A stretch of 49,167 bases of DNA, from positions 12,980,648 through 13,029,814 of the forward strand of contig CM043969.1 of NCBI GenBank assembly GCA_014529385.2, given 5' to 3'. The notes beneath the pieces are model-generated. The model saw only the letters and a list, made by a program, of their open reading frames with translations. It was not told where the DNA came from and searched no databases. Each line of letters opens with the position of its first letter. Position 1 is the first letter of the stretch. A program made the position numbers and the translations under genes. This DNA comes from Adiantum capillus-veneris (lineage: Eukaryota > Streptophyta > Polypodiopsida > Polypodiales > Pteridaceae). Shown here one piece after another: positions 11,467 through 23,173 of this stretch.

Positions 11467-13544
11467 AGCTTGCCTCCCTTTGCTTGCCGACCTCCAACAT
11501 CTACTCTTTCCGGATTCCCCTCGCCTTATCTTTCCTTTGCCCGAGATATGCTTACTCTCAAGTGAGAGAGTTTCTCTTGATTTATGCTCGTCGAGAGAGA
11601 AACACTTCCTGCTGCTTTCTTGCTTACCAAGGATGAGAGAGAAAGAGAGAATACTCTTTGCTTTGTTCTTATTCAATCTCGAGAGACAGAGAGAGAGAGA
11701 GCCTCTCTTGCTTTTGTTCAAGCTCGACCGAGCCTCTCTTGCCTAGTTCCGAGAGCGAGAGACTTTCCTTGCCTTGGCTTCAGAGAGAGAGAGCCAAAAA
11801 CCTTCTTCCTCTCCTCAATCTCCACTCCTTGCTTGCTTCCTAGATATCCGAGAGAGAGAGCCGAAAACCTTCTTCCATCCTCGCAATCACTTGCCCTCAC
11901 GCTCCTCCTTCCTCCTTCTTCCTCTCTCCTCTTTGATAGCCCTGTCTATCCCCGCCCTCTAAAATTTTTCTCTATTTTTTTCTTGCCCCATCAATCACGG
12001 CGCCGTGATTGATGTGGTGCGGGACCCGTCATGATGATGTGGAAATCAGCGACTCGGGCGAGGTTGTTTATGCCGTGGCTGGTACCAAATGCAGTCGCCA
12101 TGGCATGCAAAGCGTTTTTCATCTGAGGCGCGCTCTCGTTCGACCCCTCTGTGGCACGGCACAAGTCCTTCCTCAGCACTCCCTGCGGCTCTGCAACCCC
12201 ACCATGCTTTTTCCTTTTGGTTACACACCAAAGCCCTTTTATTTTCTAAGTGGGCTTAGTGGGCGGCCATTGAATATATTGGGCGGGCGGCCATCGAATA
12301 TATTGGACGGGCGGTCCTAGTGGGCATCACATTGCATACATGCCGACCAAAGCACTACCAAGCTCAACATCTTGTATACATTCCGGCCAACTCAGTGCTG
12401 CTAAGCACAAAGTTTTCTCTCAGCAGCTCTCAGCTAACAATATAATCGTGAATTTACTTACCCGTAACAAGGTCCTGAGAATAGTGCCACATGTCCCCAA
12501 GATGGAAATATAAGTGATTGCATTTGGTGAAAGACATTTCCTTTGCACTCGGTTGTTTATTACTTGTATCAGCTTCTTAAATAATGCCAAAATTATCCAG
12601 CTCAACACAGTGCCAGCAGCTGACACCGGCCTCAATCCATATTATCTCATGAACCTGGACTCGGTTTGGCGAGCCGTTAATTCCTTTAGACTTCTCAAAC
12701 TGCATAGAATGCATACGAACCCTACTGAGGTAGCCAAAATTCTCAGATGGCACTCCGACCGAGCAGACCGGACTGGCACGGAACCGGTCCCCAGTGAATC
12801 TTTAACTGCCCATATCTTGGCAACCGTAACTCCGATTGCTGATCTAAAAAGACCGACATGCTCCACAAAGTGAGCACTTCAGGCCCGTGCATTCATTTCA
12901 TTTCTGTTACCTCAGCTGCAGTTGCCCAATCCGGTACGGATCTGCATTAACTCAAACTTCAAAGTGCTATAACTTCTTCACCGTAGCTCCAATCGACGAG
13001 CCGTAAAGACAAGCCAGTAGAGCACTTCAAGCACTGGAGTTCTAGATCATAATCTTCCTTCTGTGCTCACTTCAAGCATAATCATTTTTGGCATCTGTTG
13101 GCCCTTTTAAGCCGCATCTAGCATACATTAAACATTAAGCTTGGCCTGTTATCAAGCCCTGATTACTGCTCACTTAATGTCTAGGCTTCAAAGAAGCTTA
13201 GCTTGCATTTCTTTGCTCTTTTTCTCTACATGGCAGCGGAGCTGCACGACATTCACCCCCTCTAAACTTGCACAGCCTCCGGTCTGTGCCAATAGCACTT
13301 CAATCTGCATCTGCTACAGGTACCTTAATATCTTTGCCATCATCAGACTCACTTAACTAGTAAACGTATGAAAAATGAAATAAGGCTTATACACTATCAT
13401 CAATTGTCTAGCTTAATCATTAGGTAGCTTCCTATCAAAATTCTTTGAACTGTATCTGCCGTATCTTCAAAGCATTCAATTATGGATAACATTTTTAGTG
13501 AACCCCGCCAGACTCAAGTGCTCCAATTAATGATGCACACGGCT
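11467..13544 (-). repeat. Long LTR-like direct repeat, right copy (truncated)
   Basis: Second copy of 6277-8292. It lacks the counterpart of 5830-6276 and any PBS, so the end that would face the internal region is deleted; the ORF frame YDEFWEH at 11402-11460 abuts it directly. It ends at 13544 exactly where minus-strand gypsy gag coding begins, so this is the right edge of the insertion into that gypsy element. Differences from the left copy are scattered substitutions, short indels and one extra GAGAGA-rich segment at about 11795-11860. Confidence 0.6.
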
Positions 13545-15618
13545 CCAGCCTTTGGTTCACTTGACTCTAGACTCACCTCAGTTTTTGTTTTCTCTATCTT
13601 TGGGTTCTCATCATCTTCCTTTTGAACTTGCGCTCTTGTAACTACTTGAACTGGCACAATGTTTTCATTTTTCGAGCTACTGGGTAGTTGAACAATTCTT
13701 GAGACATTTGTTGTGAGCTTTCTAACTCGGTTTGGGTTTTTTGGACAATTGGGAATCAAGTGAATGACAACACAGTCCAAACAATATACATTCACTTGTG
13801 TGATCTCCAATTGAAAACATTGGTTGACCAAGTGGTTGTCACAGCTGTTGTGACAATCTATCTCTAGTTGAGGAGCATCTTCTTGTGTTTCCTCTTGGCT
13901 ATAAACACGCTCTGACCTGGCTAAGCCTCTATTCATAATGAACCTTAATGTCCTTTTGTCCATCTCAGATCTTCTTTCTTCAAGTTGAAACATAAGAGGT
14001 GGAGGTTGTATTGTCATCATTTATTTCCCTCATCTTCTGTCACTCTGAAGGGTAGTACCCACTTTGGTTGTTATACATTGTAGTTGGTACTAGTGCTTGT
14101 GTATTGGATGCTTCCATCATCGGCACGTATCTCATGTCTACAGACAATCTAGCACCTGGTAGCAAAGGTTGTTGTCCTAAGACAGGTTGTGGCCTTGAAA
14201 CTCCTACTGGACCCGATGCATTCCCAGTAGCATATCTAGGTGGAGTAGGTGTTACTGGATTAGGTTGTACATACCTCTCCCTAGCATATTCCATGCCATA
14301 GTAACACTCTTCTCATGTATGGTTTGTCCATTTTCTCTCAATTTTGCACCACTTAAGCTCCTTCGAATCAAAATTTACAAGAGGAGCTAACCTCTTGACC
14401 ATTTTATTGATAAACTTTTCTTGATTGATTGGTGCCGCTGGTTTCTCAATGGATTCACTCATCTGTGAATCATTGTGCTGAGAGGATATGTGGTCCTCTC
14501 GACTCTTACAATCGTTTTCTTTATATTTCTCACAGTTATCCACCAGATAAAGAGCTTCTTTGATCAATTTTTTTAGCATCAAGCTCCTTATCATATGCAG
14601 ATTCTTTTGAAGACCCGCATGTCTCACTCCCTAAATAAATATCAGCATCAATTGTGCATGTGTAGGTAGTTCCGCTCTTGGACAAAACTTGACATATCTC
14701 GTGAGCCGTAATGCCGCTTTGCATATTGATTCACCCTCTTTTTCTTTGAATCCGTGAATTTGCGAGACCGTATTGTGAGCTATGCCTTTCTGCAAGAATT
14801 CTTTGAGGGATTCCTCAAACAACTCGTCTAGAGTCTCAAATTCTGTCTTTCCACTGAATCGAACCATGTAGCCACGTCATCTTCCAGAGTTAGTCCAAAT
14901 CTTGCAAACTGTGTTGCAAAATCTGAAACTTCCTCTACTCTAATTAATCTTCTGAAAGCTGCTACGTGATCTCTTGGATCTTTATCTTCGGCATATTTCT
15001 TGTTCACCTATTTCTGGATATGGGATGTTCTAACTCGTCGATTGTCTACAAGTCTAACCATAGACTCTCCCAATCCTTCTCTCGCTTCATGTCTTCTACT
15101 ATGCCTAGGTTATTCTTCATTTCTTCAAAGGAATTAGTCGTTCTGTTGGAGATCAGTCCTTGAGAAGGCATGTATGCCATCTCTGTTATCACTCCATCTC
15201 TTGTAGGAATTCTCGTGTTTGGTGGAGATATCTGTGGTCCTTCATTGACCAAATATCCACCTATTCTTAATGCATTCCATGGATTTGTGCTTTCTACAAC
15301 TCTGTATTCTCGTCCATACAATTATAGATTTCCATTGGTAGGTGATTCCATATGTATAGACATATAAGAACTTGTAATATGTCACTCTCCTAGGTATGGC
15401 TTTGAGCACCTATAAAGGTTGACCTCACTGTCGTCAATGTATCTATACAGTCCTTTACTCTTATGATCTATTGTCCAAATTCTTTCAACAAATTTGGTCT
15501 TTATCAACTGCAAGTTTGGAAGATCCATTATGGGCGGATGCTCCTCTATCGATGGGATTCCAAAGCTTGTATAAGCTGAGTTTGACTCTAAAGAGAACAT
15601 GATCTTTGGGCTTAACAA
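13545..15618 (-). pseudogene. Ty3/gypsy gag (N-terminus to zinc knuckles)
   Basis: Minus strand. The start at about 15600 encodes MFSLESNSAYTSFGIPSIEE and continues, with frame changes, through NPWNALRIGGYLVNEGP (15320-15046), a capsid-like part (VRFSGKTEFETLDELFEESL, then GFKEKEGESICKAALRLTRY, 14867-14631), a Pro/Gln-rich part (14294-14040) and a Cys/His region (14020-13545). That last region contains CHNSCDNHLVNQC and YCLDCVVIHLIPNC; the second is a CX2CX3HX4C zinc-knuckle variant. Coding stops at 13544, where the LTR-like insertion begins, and probably resumes at 5829. Multiple frame changes mean it is dead. The N-terminus is nearly the same as that of the plus-strand relative at 20548. 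Confidence 0.65.
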
Positions 15619-15946
15619 CTCTATCTTGATGTAAGAAGACTTGGACCAATGTGTTGAAGTGCTTTGGTTAGGAAAAAGTTGAAACTATGTCCAAAACCGT
15701 GACCGTTTTCTCACAATTCTCTCAAATTGTCAGTTTTAGACACCCCTAGCTTCAAGATAAATTTTGAGGCCTTAAACGACGTTTTTCCGGACACTGACCA
15801 ACAACAAATGACCATAGGTTCTTTGTTGTTCAGGGTTAACAATGAAAATTGTAGAGCTACTCTGGAGCTTCGTTTTGACAAAAAAAGTTTTTGAATTCGA
15901 TATTGAAAGCTCAGGCTATGGCCAAAATAGTCAATCTTTGCCGAGA

Positions 15947-16988
15947 GACTTCATGCGCGTATGATGTCTATTGTCTTATATTTTATCCAGACTTAAATCA
16001 TAGACTCTCCTTGATGTACTCTAACCACTCCAAGTCTCAATTGCAAGTTTTGACTTCAAATTTGGGGCTTGAGACATCATACGTGTATGATGTCTTCTGT
16101 GCCAGATTAAAGTGACTTTTATTCCAGAGTCTCCTTATCACTCAAGAAACTTTCAAAATTCAATTTGAACACTTTTTGTGCAAGTTATGGCCAATACAAC
16201 ATAAATTTTACCCAATTCTTTCTTTTGGCAATTATTAGCCCAAATGTGCTCCAAATTCAATGAAATTTTGGCTAGGGTCTTCTTTTATGCTCTAGGACAC
16301 TAGGTTCCCGGGGCGGTCACTTATCAAAAGCTTTCTATATCACGTGCGTTCAAGAGGTTATTAATAATACCTCAATATACATACTATATTTACACTACGT
16401 GCCTATTTAAAAAACCCCCACCCCCCTCTGTATGTATACATTTTGATCTTTTAATAATCCTCTCCGGTTAACTCACGTGATAGCATACACATTCTAAAAA
16501 GTGATCGCTGCCCCGGGACTAGGTTATACTCAAATGTCTAATTTGACCCAAATCTGGCCTCTAAGACATCATACGTGTATGATGTCTTTTTGCTCAGATC
16601 TCACTTATATTTCTACCAAGGTACTCCTTGATGCATACAACAAGAATATGTGATCATAGCAAATTTTGGATGTCAAAATTGCTCAAAAATCACCACTTTT
16701 TCACCTTTACCTTCTTGTATCCACAAAAATCTCCTTAAATGCAACAATATGTGTCCAAATGAGTTGAAATTTTGTAAGGAAGCTTAACACATCATTTCCC
16801 AACCCCCTGTGTGGTCAAAAGTCCAATTGGATTGTCAGATCTGACCTTGATACATCATACGCGTATGATGTCTATGTGCTTAAAATTGGTGTGTAACCTT
16901 GTTTTTATGGTGCTTAACACCTTAGTAAGCTCATAATTCAATTTTGGTCCCTAAAAGTGCCCTATAGACATCATACGCGTATGATGTC
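15947..16988. repeat. Dispersed 22 bp palindromes, left leader
   Basis: Five copies of a palindrome made of GACATCATAC, a two-base centre, and GTATGATGTC lie at 15947-15968 (variant), 16073-16094, 16565-16586, 16851-16872 and 16967-16988. Centres read GC or GT and CGCG or CGTG in context. They are spaced irregularly by roughly 100-500 bp. Confidence 0.85.
16305..16518. mobile_element. MITE (214 bp) with CCCGGGGC-type TIRs
   Basis: An AT-rich insert absent from the homologous leader copy near 19810. The ends are inverted: TTCCCGGGGC at left and GCCCCGGGA at right, extending to TCACTT/AAGTGAT. CTAGG flanks it on both sides (16300-16304 and 16519-16523) and occurs once in the uninterrupted copy, so it is a likely target duplication, though the exact split is ambiguous by a base or two. 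No coding capacity. Confidence 0.75.
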
Positions 16989-17052
16989 TAGCTGGTCAGA
17001 TTGAAGTGGATTTTACTCCAGAGGTTCCTCACTACACTTGCAACTCACAGCA

Positions 17053-17974
17053 CGATATAATCAACAAAGCCTTATTTTTTGAGAGTTATGAAATGCTGTA
17101 GATTATGGTTTAAAAAAATCATTTAAGATAAGTACCTAGTCTAGTTGCAGAACTCGGGGTATAATGGCACTTCCAAAGGTATATACAAATCCATTTTACC
17201 CCTTGAACTCTATTTTAGGTTTAACCTATGGTGGCCTTAGTATAGAAGGTACTTAGGTCATTTTGTAAAGAGGACTTTTCTCATAGTAATCTAAGTTTTA
17301 AGCTGCCATTGATTGTGTTTGAGAGAGAAAGCGAGAGAGCGTGAACTTCATCCTAGCACTAGTCCCCACTCATTCATCACATTGGAGTTCCGACTGCACC
17401 ATCACGCTAGGCTCGGTAAGAGCTACGCATCAACACCAAGCATTCTTCGTGGAACAAAGCGAACGCACTTGCACATCTACGAGCTATTTGTGGTTGTAAG
17501 TATATCAAATGATGTGTGTGTTTTGCTTGCAAGTAGTCATTAGAATCGTGGCGACATAAGCTACGCATAGGTACTCATAGATTTTAGTTTCAGGCACTTT
17601 CAAGATACTGCTTTGTCTTCATACACGTTTTTTGCAGATGGGTTTAAAGTGAGGGTTTTGAGTGTAGAGGATTTGCAACAAGTGTATCCTAGTGAGGGGA
17701 TGGTGTTCCATAAGTTTCATATGATTGTGGTATGATTTATTAAGTTTCCATTCATTTTTGTGCATGTGGGGTGGTGCAGTTGAGAGCAGTGAGATTCTAG
17801 GTTGTGGTTTAGTTGGCCGTTCAGAGTGTTGTATGCATGGGATGGTCTCAGCCTGACAAGCTAAAGAGATTGCCTTTGTGCACCTATCGTGGCATCTCCG
17901 TCCTCGATTGACATTATGTTGATCTAGGTTGTGTTGCATGCACTTTATGGGTGGTGTGATTTGCTCTCGCAACA
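17053..17974 (+). repeat. 5' LTR of the plus-strand gypsy element
   Basis: Direct repeat of 22196-22685 joined to 30717-31127. It includes AGTTATGAAATG, CATTTTACCCC, a GA-rich run at 17320-17340 and the end GCAACA. The right end is fixed by the PBS at 17976. The left end is approximate: it is placed where homology to the other gypsy leader stops, and no clear terminal TG was found there. The 17619-18026 minus-strand ORF overlapping it is a chance frame. Confidence 0.75.
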
Positions 17975-17975
17975 T

Positions 17976-17993
17976 TGGTGACGCTGTCGGGGA
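17976..17993 (+). promoter_or_regulatory. Primer-binding site of the gypsy element
   Basis: TGGTGACGCTGTCGGGGA starts one base after the LTR ends in AACA. It resembles the plant gypsy PBS class beginning TGGCGCC...GGGGA. The exact tRNA was not identified. Confidence 0.75.
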
Positions 17994-20547
17994 CACAAGG
18001 ACTTGAGTAGGTAATCCTACTGACACTTGTGTGATGGATGCTTGAGTTTAGTTTCAGCTGAAGAAAGCATTTTTCCTAAGTGGATCCGGAAGAGTTTATT
18101 CCGAGATCAAGCGGATAGCCAAGAAGCGTGCGTCTTGCCGAGGGTCTGCGACTAGGTAGATTTAATTAAGATTTGTAGATTAGAGTAGTTTTTGGTGGTC
18201 AAGTGATTTGTGAGGTAATAAAAGTGTTTGATAGTCCATGTGTCGTAGTGAAGCATTTTTCTACTCATAAATGCAAAACCCCATATGGTGTGTAGGAGTA
18301 GCTTTAGGTAAGTAATCAGATTTTGATCTAGAGCCATTCATCATTGATTTATATGCTAAGTGCTTTTTTGCCTTTAGAGTCTCTAAAAAGTTTGCTTTTG
18401 AGAAAAAAAAGCAATAAACATCTTTCTGTGGACATTTTTGCATGTTGATTGATGATGTGCATATAAGAGGGCATGCACAAGAATTCTGTGTACAAAACAT
18501 ATAATTTTATAAACTTGGACATCATATGTGTATGATGTCTCAAGGGGAATCTGAAGACCAAATCTAAAAAATTTGACAGTACCAGAGTGTTCAGAAAGGG
18601 GGTTTTACCCTAGGTACACACTGAGACTAGAGTTTTGACAAAATGTTGACACCCAAAAGACAAAAGACAGAGTGTAGGAGTTGGAAAATAGAAAACACTT
18701 GTGGTTCTAAGCACATTTTTGCATGAAAGTTGATAGAAGTGCTTGAAAACTAGTGCTAGAATGAATTTTGTCCAAAAATTCATTAGCAGACATCATATGC
18801 GTATGATGTCTAAGGAATGATTCTGGTAGCAAAAAGGAACTTTTGACATTATACCCATGTTCTGCATGTTGTGTTGAGCACATACACCAAATTTCATATC
18901 ATTTGGGCTTATAGATTGAAAACTCGGGGGATTTTACTCTTTCAGGGGATTTTCTTGTCAAAAGTGATGATTTTGTCCAATTTTGACACCCAAAATTTGT
19001 GTGGGCACATATTCTTGTTGTACACACTAAGGGACTCCTCTGGTAGAAATAGAACTGAATCTTGACCACCTGACCATCATACACGTATGATGTCTTAGAG
19101 GCCAGATCTGAGGTCAAAAGCTACAACTGAGTGCACCTTTATGATCTACAGCATTTAGGAAGCATATGGGACAAATTTCATTAAATTTGAAGCAATTTTG
19201 GGCTTGTAAAGACCACATACATATCTGCAAAGCGGTTGCTTGAATTGACTATAACCTTGCATAAAAAGTATTGGATTTCAATTTTGAAAAAATTGCTATG
19301 AGTTGCCAATGTGGTGAGGAACCTCTAGAGTGATTTTCACTTCAAACTGACTAGTTAGACATCATATGCGTATGATCTAAAGGGCACTTTTAGGGACCAA
19401 ATTAAAATCTGAGCTTACCACGGTGTTAAGCACAACAGGAAAATCTTACTGACCAAATTTGAGCCAGTTTTGAGCAAATAGACATCATACGTGTATGATG
19501 GCCAGATCTGACAGTCCAATTGCACTTTTGACCACATTGGGGGTTTGGAAAGGATGTGTTAAGATTGCTTGCAAAATTTTATCTCAATTGGACACATATT
19601 GTTGCATTTAAGGAGACTTTTACACATACAATAAGGTAAAGGTGAAAAAGTGGTGATTTTGAGCAATTTTGACATCCAAAATTTGAAGTGATCATGTATT
19701 CTTATTGTAAGCATCAAGGAGTACCTTGGGTAGAAATATAAGTGAATTTTGAGACAAAAGACATCATATACGTATGATGTCTTAGGGACCAGATTTGGGT
19801 CAAAGTAGAGATTTGAGTATACCCTAGTGTCCTAGAGCATAAAAAAAGTCCCTAGCCAAAATTTCATTGCATTTGGAGCTCATTTGAGCTTGCAAAAGTC
19901 AAAAGACAGAAATGGGCAGATTCATGCTTGTAATGACCATAACTTGCACAAAAAGTGTCCAAATTGAATTCTGAAAGTCGTTTGAGAGTTGCTTGAGTGA
20001 TAAAGAGTCACTAGAACAAAAGTCACTTCATTTTTTCACAAAAGACATTATACACGTATGATGTCTCAAGCGCCAAATTAGAGGTCAAAACTCACATCTG
20101 AGCTCATAGAAGTGTTTGCAATCATAGAATAAGCCTAGAGAACAAGTTTCATTCTATTTGGATCACTTTTGGCTTAGTAAACCTTCTCAGGAGGTTGCAG
20201 ACAACACGAACAGAAAAAGGACTGATAGACCTGACTAAAAGTGTCAGAATCACAAACTGAGACTTGGAAACGAAGCTCGAGCGTAGCTCTACGATATTCA
20301 CAGTGACCCATGAAGCACAATAAAAGACCCTATGGGTCATTCATCGTTTGTCAATGTCCGAAAAAATGTCGTTTAAGACCTCAAAATTCATCCAAAAGTT
20401 AGGGGTGTCTAAAATCGACAATTTGAGAGAATTGTGAGAAAACGATCGCAGTTTTGGACATAGTTTCGACTTGTTTCTAACTAAAGCACTTGAACACTTT
20501 GGTATAAATCTTCTTAAATCAAGCTAGAGCTGTTAAGCCCAAAGATC
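17994..20547 (+). other. Long 5' leader of the plus-strand gypsy element
   Basis: About 2.5 kb between PBS and gag without supported ORFs. The portion from about 19320 to 20547 is an inverted homologue of 15619-17052. It contains seven copies of the GACATCATAC palindrome (listed separately) and repeated phrases such as GACACCCAAAATTTG and GAGCAATTTTGACATCC, suggesting the leader grew by internal duplication. Confidence 0.6.
18518..20065. repeat. Dispersed 22 bp palindromes, right leader
   Basis: Copies of the GACATCATAC...GTATGATGTC palindrome lie at 18518-18539, 18789-18810, 19072-19094 (imperfect), 19358-19375 (right arm shortened), 19481-19500 (right arm shortened), 19760-19781 and 20044-20065. 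Centres vary (TGTG, TGCG, CACG, CGTG, TACG) while the outer half-sites are strongly kept. Spacing is about 120-290 bp. Confidence 0.85.
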
Positions 20548-21060
20548 ATGTTCTCTTTAGAGTCAAACTCGGCTTATACGAGTTTTGAAATCCCAATGAT
20601 AGAGGAGCATCTGCCCACAATGGATCTTCCAAACTTGCAATTGATAAAGACCAATTTTGTTGAGAGAGTTTGTATAATAGATAATAAGAGTGAAGGATTG
20701 TATAGATATATTGATGACAGTGAGCTCAACCTTTTAGGTGCTTAGAGCCATACCTAGAAGAGCTGACAGATTACAAGCTCTTATATGTCTATACATACGG
20801 GGTCAACTATCAATGGAAGTCTATATTTTTTGACAAGTATGACTACAGTTCTATAGAAAGCACAAACCCACATACTGAATTAGAAATAGGTGGATATTTG
20901 GTCAATGAAGGCCACAGATAACTCCATCAATTCCTACAAGAATTCCTACGAGATTTCCAAAGAGGGAGCCACCTGGATTCCCTTCTAGAGCCATAATGAG
21001 AGATGAAATGATCAGAGAGATGACACGCATGGCTCCGTGTTACAAAATTTGAGCCCCCAC
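20548..21060 (+). pseudogene. Ty3/gypsy gag N-terminal fragment, plus-strand copy
   Basis: An open frame of 65 codons (MFSLESNSAYTSFEIPMIEE ... DDSELNL) matches the start of the minus-strand gag at 15618. Homology continues out of frame to about 21060 (HGSTINGS, then GGYLVNEGP-like bases near 20890), with many stops. The capsid and zinc-knuckle parts and all of pol are absent, so the element has a large internal deletion. The ATG is chosen because it aligns with the other copy. Confidence 0.65.
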
Positions 21061-21695
21061 GGACATGTGTACAATATACATAGCATTTATAATTCTATTA
21101 GAATGATTTTGCTTTTTTGGCTGAGTTGATTTTTGGTTTTCTTTTGTTATTTTTGCAAATTTTCCCAAAAAAAGGAAAACAATCCATAATCCAGGTGACA
21201 AACAGACTGAAGAGATGATGAACAGTACAAAGAGAAGCAGATACAGGAAAATGCTGCAACTTCATGAGGTATGCCTCAAAAGTCATTTGCACGAGGCTAG
21301 AATGTCAGAAGTAAGACAAGAATGTTGATCAGCCTTCTACAACAACATGAGGCCAAACATGACTAAGAATTGTCATAAAAATCCAGTATAGACTACAAGG
21401 ACAAAGAAAGTTGGTGATTGACTAAACGAAAGCACCCAGCAAGTCTAAAGTTGCCATTAGACATTTCATTCGACTACAAGGCCGTATACAAGAAGTAAAT
21501 CTTTATATTGTAAATCTTCTATCTTGTATGTGATTTAATGAAGCCTAAAAAACGAAAGGGACTAATCGTACTGACAAAAACAAAAGGGGCAAAAATGACA
21601 ATTCAGTCATCTATCGTGATAGAGGTAACAGTAGCAAATGCAACTTTGATCACCTTGATACAAGAACAAAGGAGTCACCCACGAAGAAGAGCAGA
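21061..21695. other. Unassigned internal sequence
   Basis: AT-rich DNA without a supported ORF or repeat. It lies between the gag fragment and the captured helicase fragment, so it may be decayed retroelement DNA or further captured sequence. Confidence 0.3.
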
Positions 21696-22106
<411 letters not shown>

Positions 22107-22195
22107 AATAACACGACAACAAAGACTGCACCGACATTGACAACCAAGTCATGTCAGGGACGACATGAATTTGTGCTGACCGCTGGGTCAACAAC

Positions 22196-22685
22196 ACGAC
22201 CTAGCTCAACAAAGTCTTATCCTCTGCAAGTTATGAAATGTTGCGGATTATTGTTAGAAACATCATTTGTAATAGGAGCTAGTCTAGTTGCAAAACCGAG
22301 GTGCAATGGCACTTCCAAATTGTAAATGCAAAGCCATTTTACCCCTTTAACTCTATTTTAGGTTTAACCTATGGTAGCCTTAGTACATAAGGTACCTAGA
22401 TCATTTTGTAAAGAGGACTTTTATCATAATCTAAGTTTTAAGCTGCTGTCGACTTTGTGTGTGTGTGTGAGAGAGAGAGAGCATGAGTTTCATCCTTGTG
22501 CTACTCCCCACTCTTTCATCACATTAGAGATTCAACTGCACCATCATGCTAGGCTCGGTAAGAGCTACACGACAACGCTAAGCATTCCTTGCAAAACAGA
22601 GCGAGCACGTTCGCGCATTTACTAGCTATTTGCGGCTATAAGTATATTAAACCATGTATGTTTTCTGCTTGCAAGTAGTCATTAG
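22196..22685 (+). repeat. 3' LTR of the plus-strand gypsy element, first part
   Basis: Matches 17053-17540 of the 5' LTR, ending in GTCATTAG. It is interrupted there by the 22686-30711 element and resumes at 30717. ATTAG (22681-22685) is the left target duplication of that insertion. Confidence 0.8.
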
Positions 22686-23173
22686 TGCTACACATGGATA
22701 CGTGGCTGCCCTGCAAAATACCCAAGATAACACAATATTTAGCATAAACTAACAAATCTTCATACCTGGCGATTCCCATAGCACATAAACCACGACGTAT
22801 GTGAACAGAGAGAGACTGAGAGCGAGACTGAGCAAAAGAGCACGTGTAGGCGCACCTCCTAGAGTGGAGTGCTACGCTAGCACGGCGAGAGAGAAGAGAG
22901 GAGAGGAGAGAATAATACACAAACACTAGGCGCAATCTCCCCCCGTGCAAGAGTGACCATTTCCCTCTTGCACGTATTTCATTTATAGATTTCTTGAATG
23001 GTCAAATTGAGTACAAAGTGGCCGGCGGTCATAAATGGCCAAAGCTCATAAAAGAGAACCTGAATAATAAAATGTAGAATATAAATATATTTTGATTCGC
23101 ATAGGTCTAGCTCAGTCTAGTCTTTTCCACCTGTCAGCTCTGCAATAAACAATAAGATATCAATTCTATAACA
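22686..23173. repeat. Left LTR of the small LTR element
   Basis: 488 bp. Shared blocks with the right LTR include CTGCCCTGCAAAATACCC, ATAAACCACGACGTATGTG, GAGAGAGACTGAGAGCGAG, CTCCCCCCGTGCAA and the terminal TAACA. The minus-strand ORF at 22950-22636 inside it is not supported as a protein. Confidence 0.8.

Larger units (their letters stand above)
15619..17052 (-). other. 5' leader of the minus-strand gypsy element
   Basis: Non-coding. It is homologous, inverted, to the leader at about 19320-20547 of the plus-strand gypsy; for example the 15700-15800 block matches 20370-20460. It holds copies of the GACATCATAC palindrome at about 15947, 16073, 16565, 16851 and 16967. Homology stops at about 17052, where the LTR of the plus-strand element starts; this element's own LTR and PBS are missing. 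Confidence 0.6.

Noticed and set aside
13514-13544. Last residues (AVCIINWST) of the gag frame at 13514-14020
   Set aside because: These codons lie in the LTR-like repeat beyond the insertion junction, so they are not gag.
15947-20065. CRISPR array
   Set aside because: Repeats are palindromes at irregular, long spacing with diverged retroelement leader between, in a plant genome.
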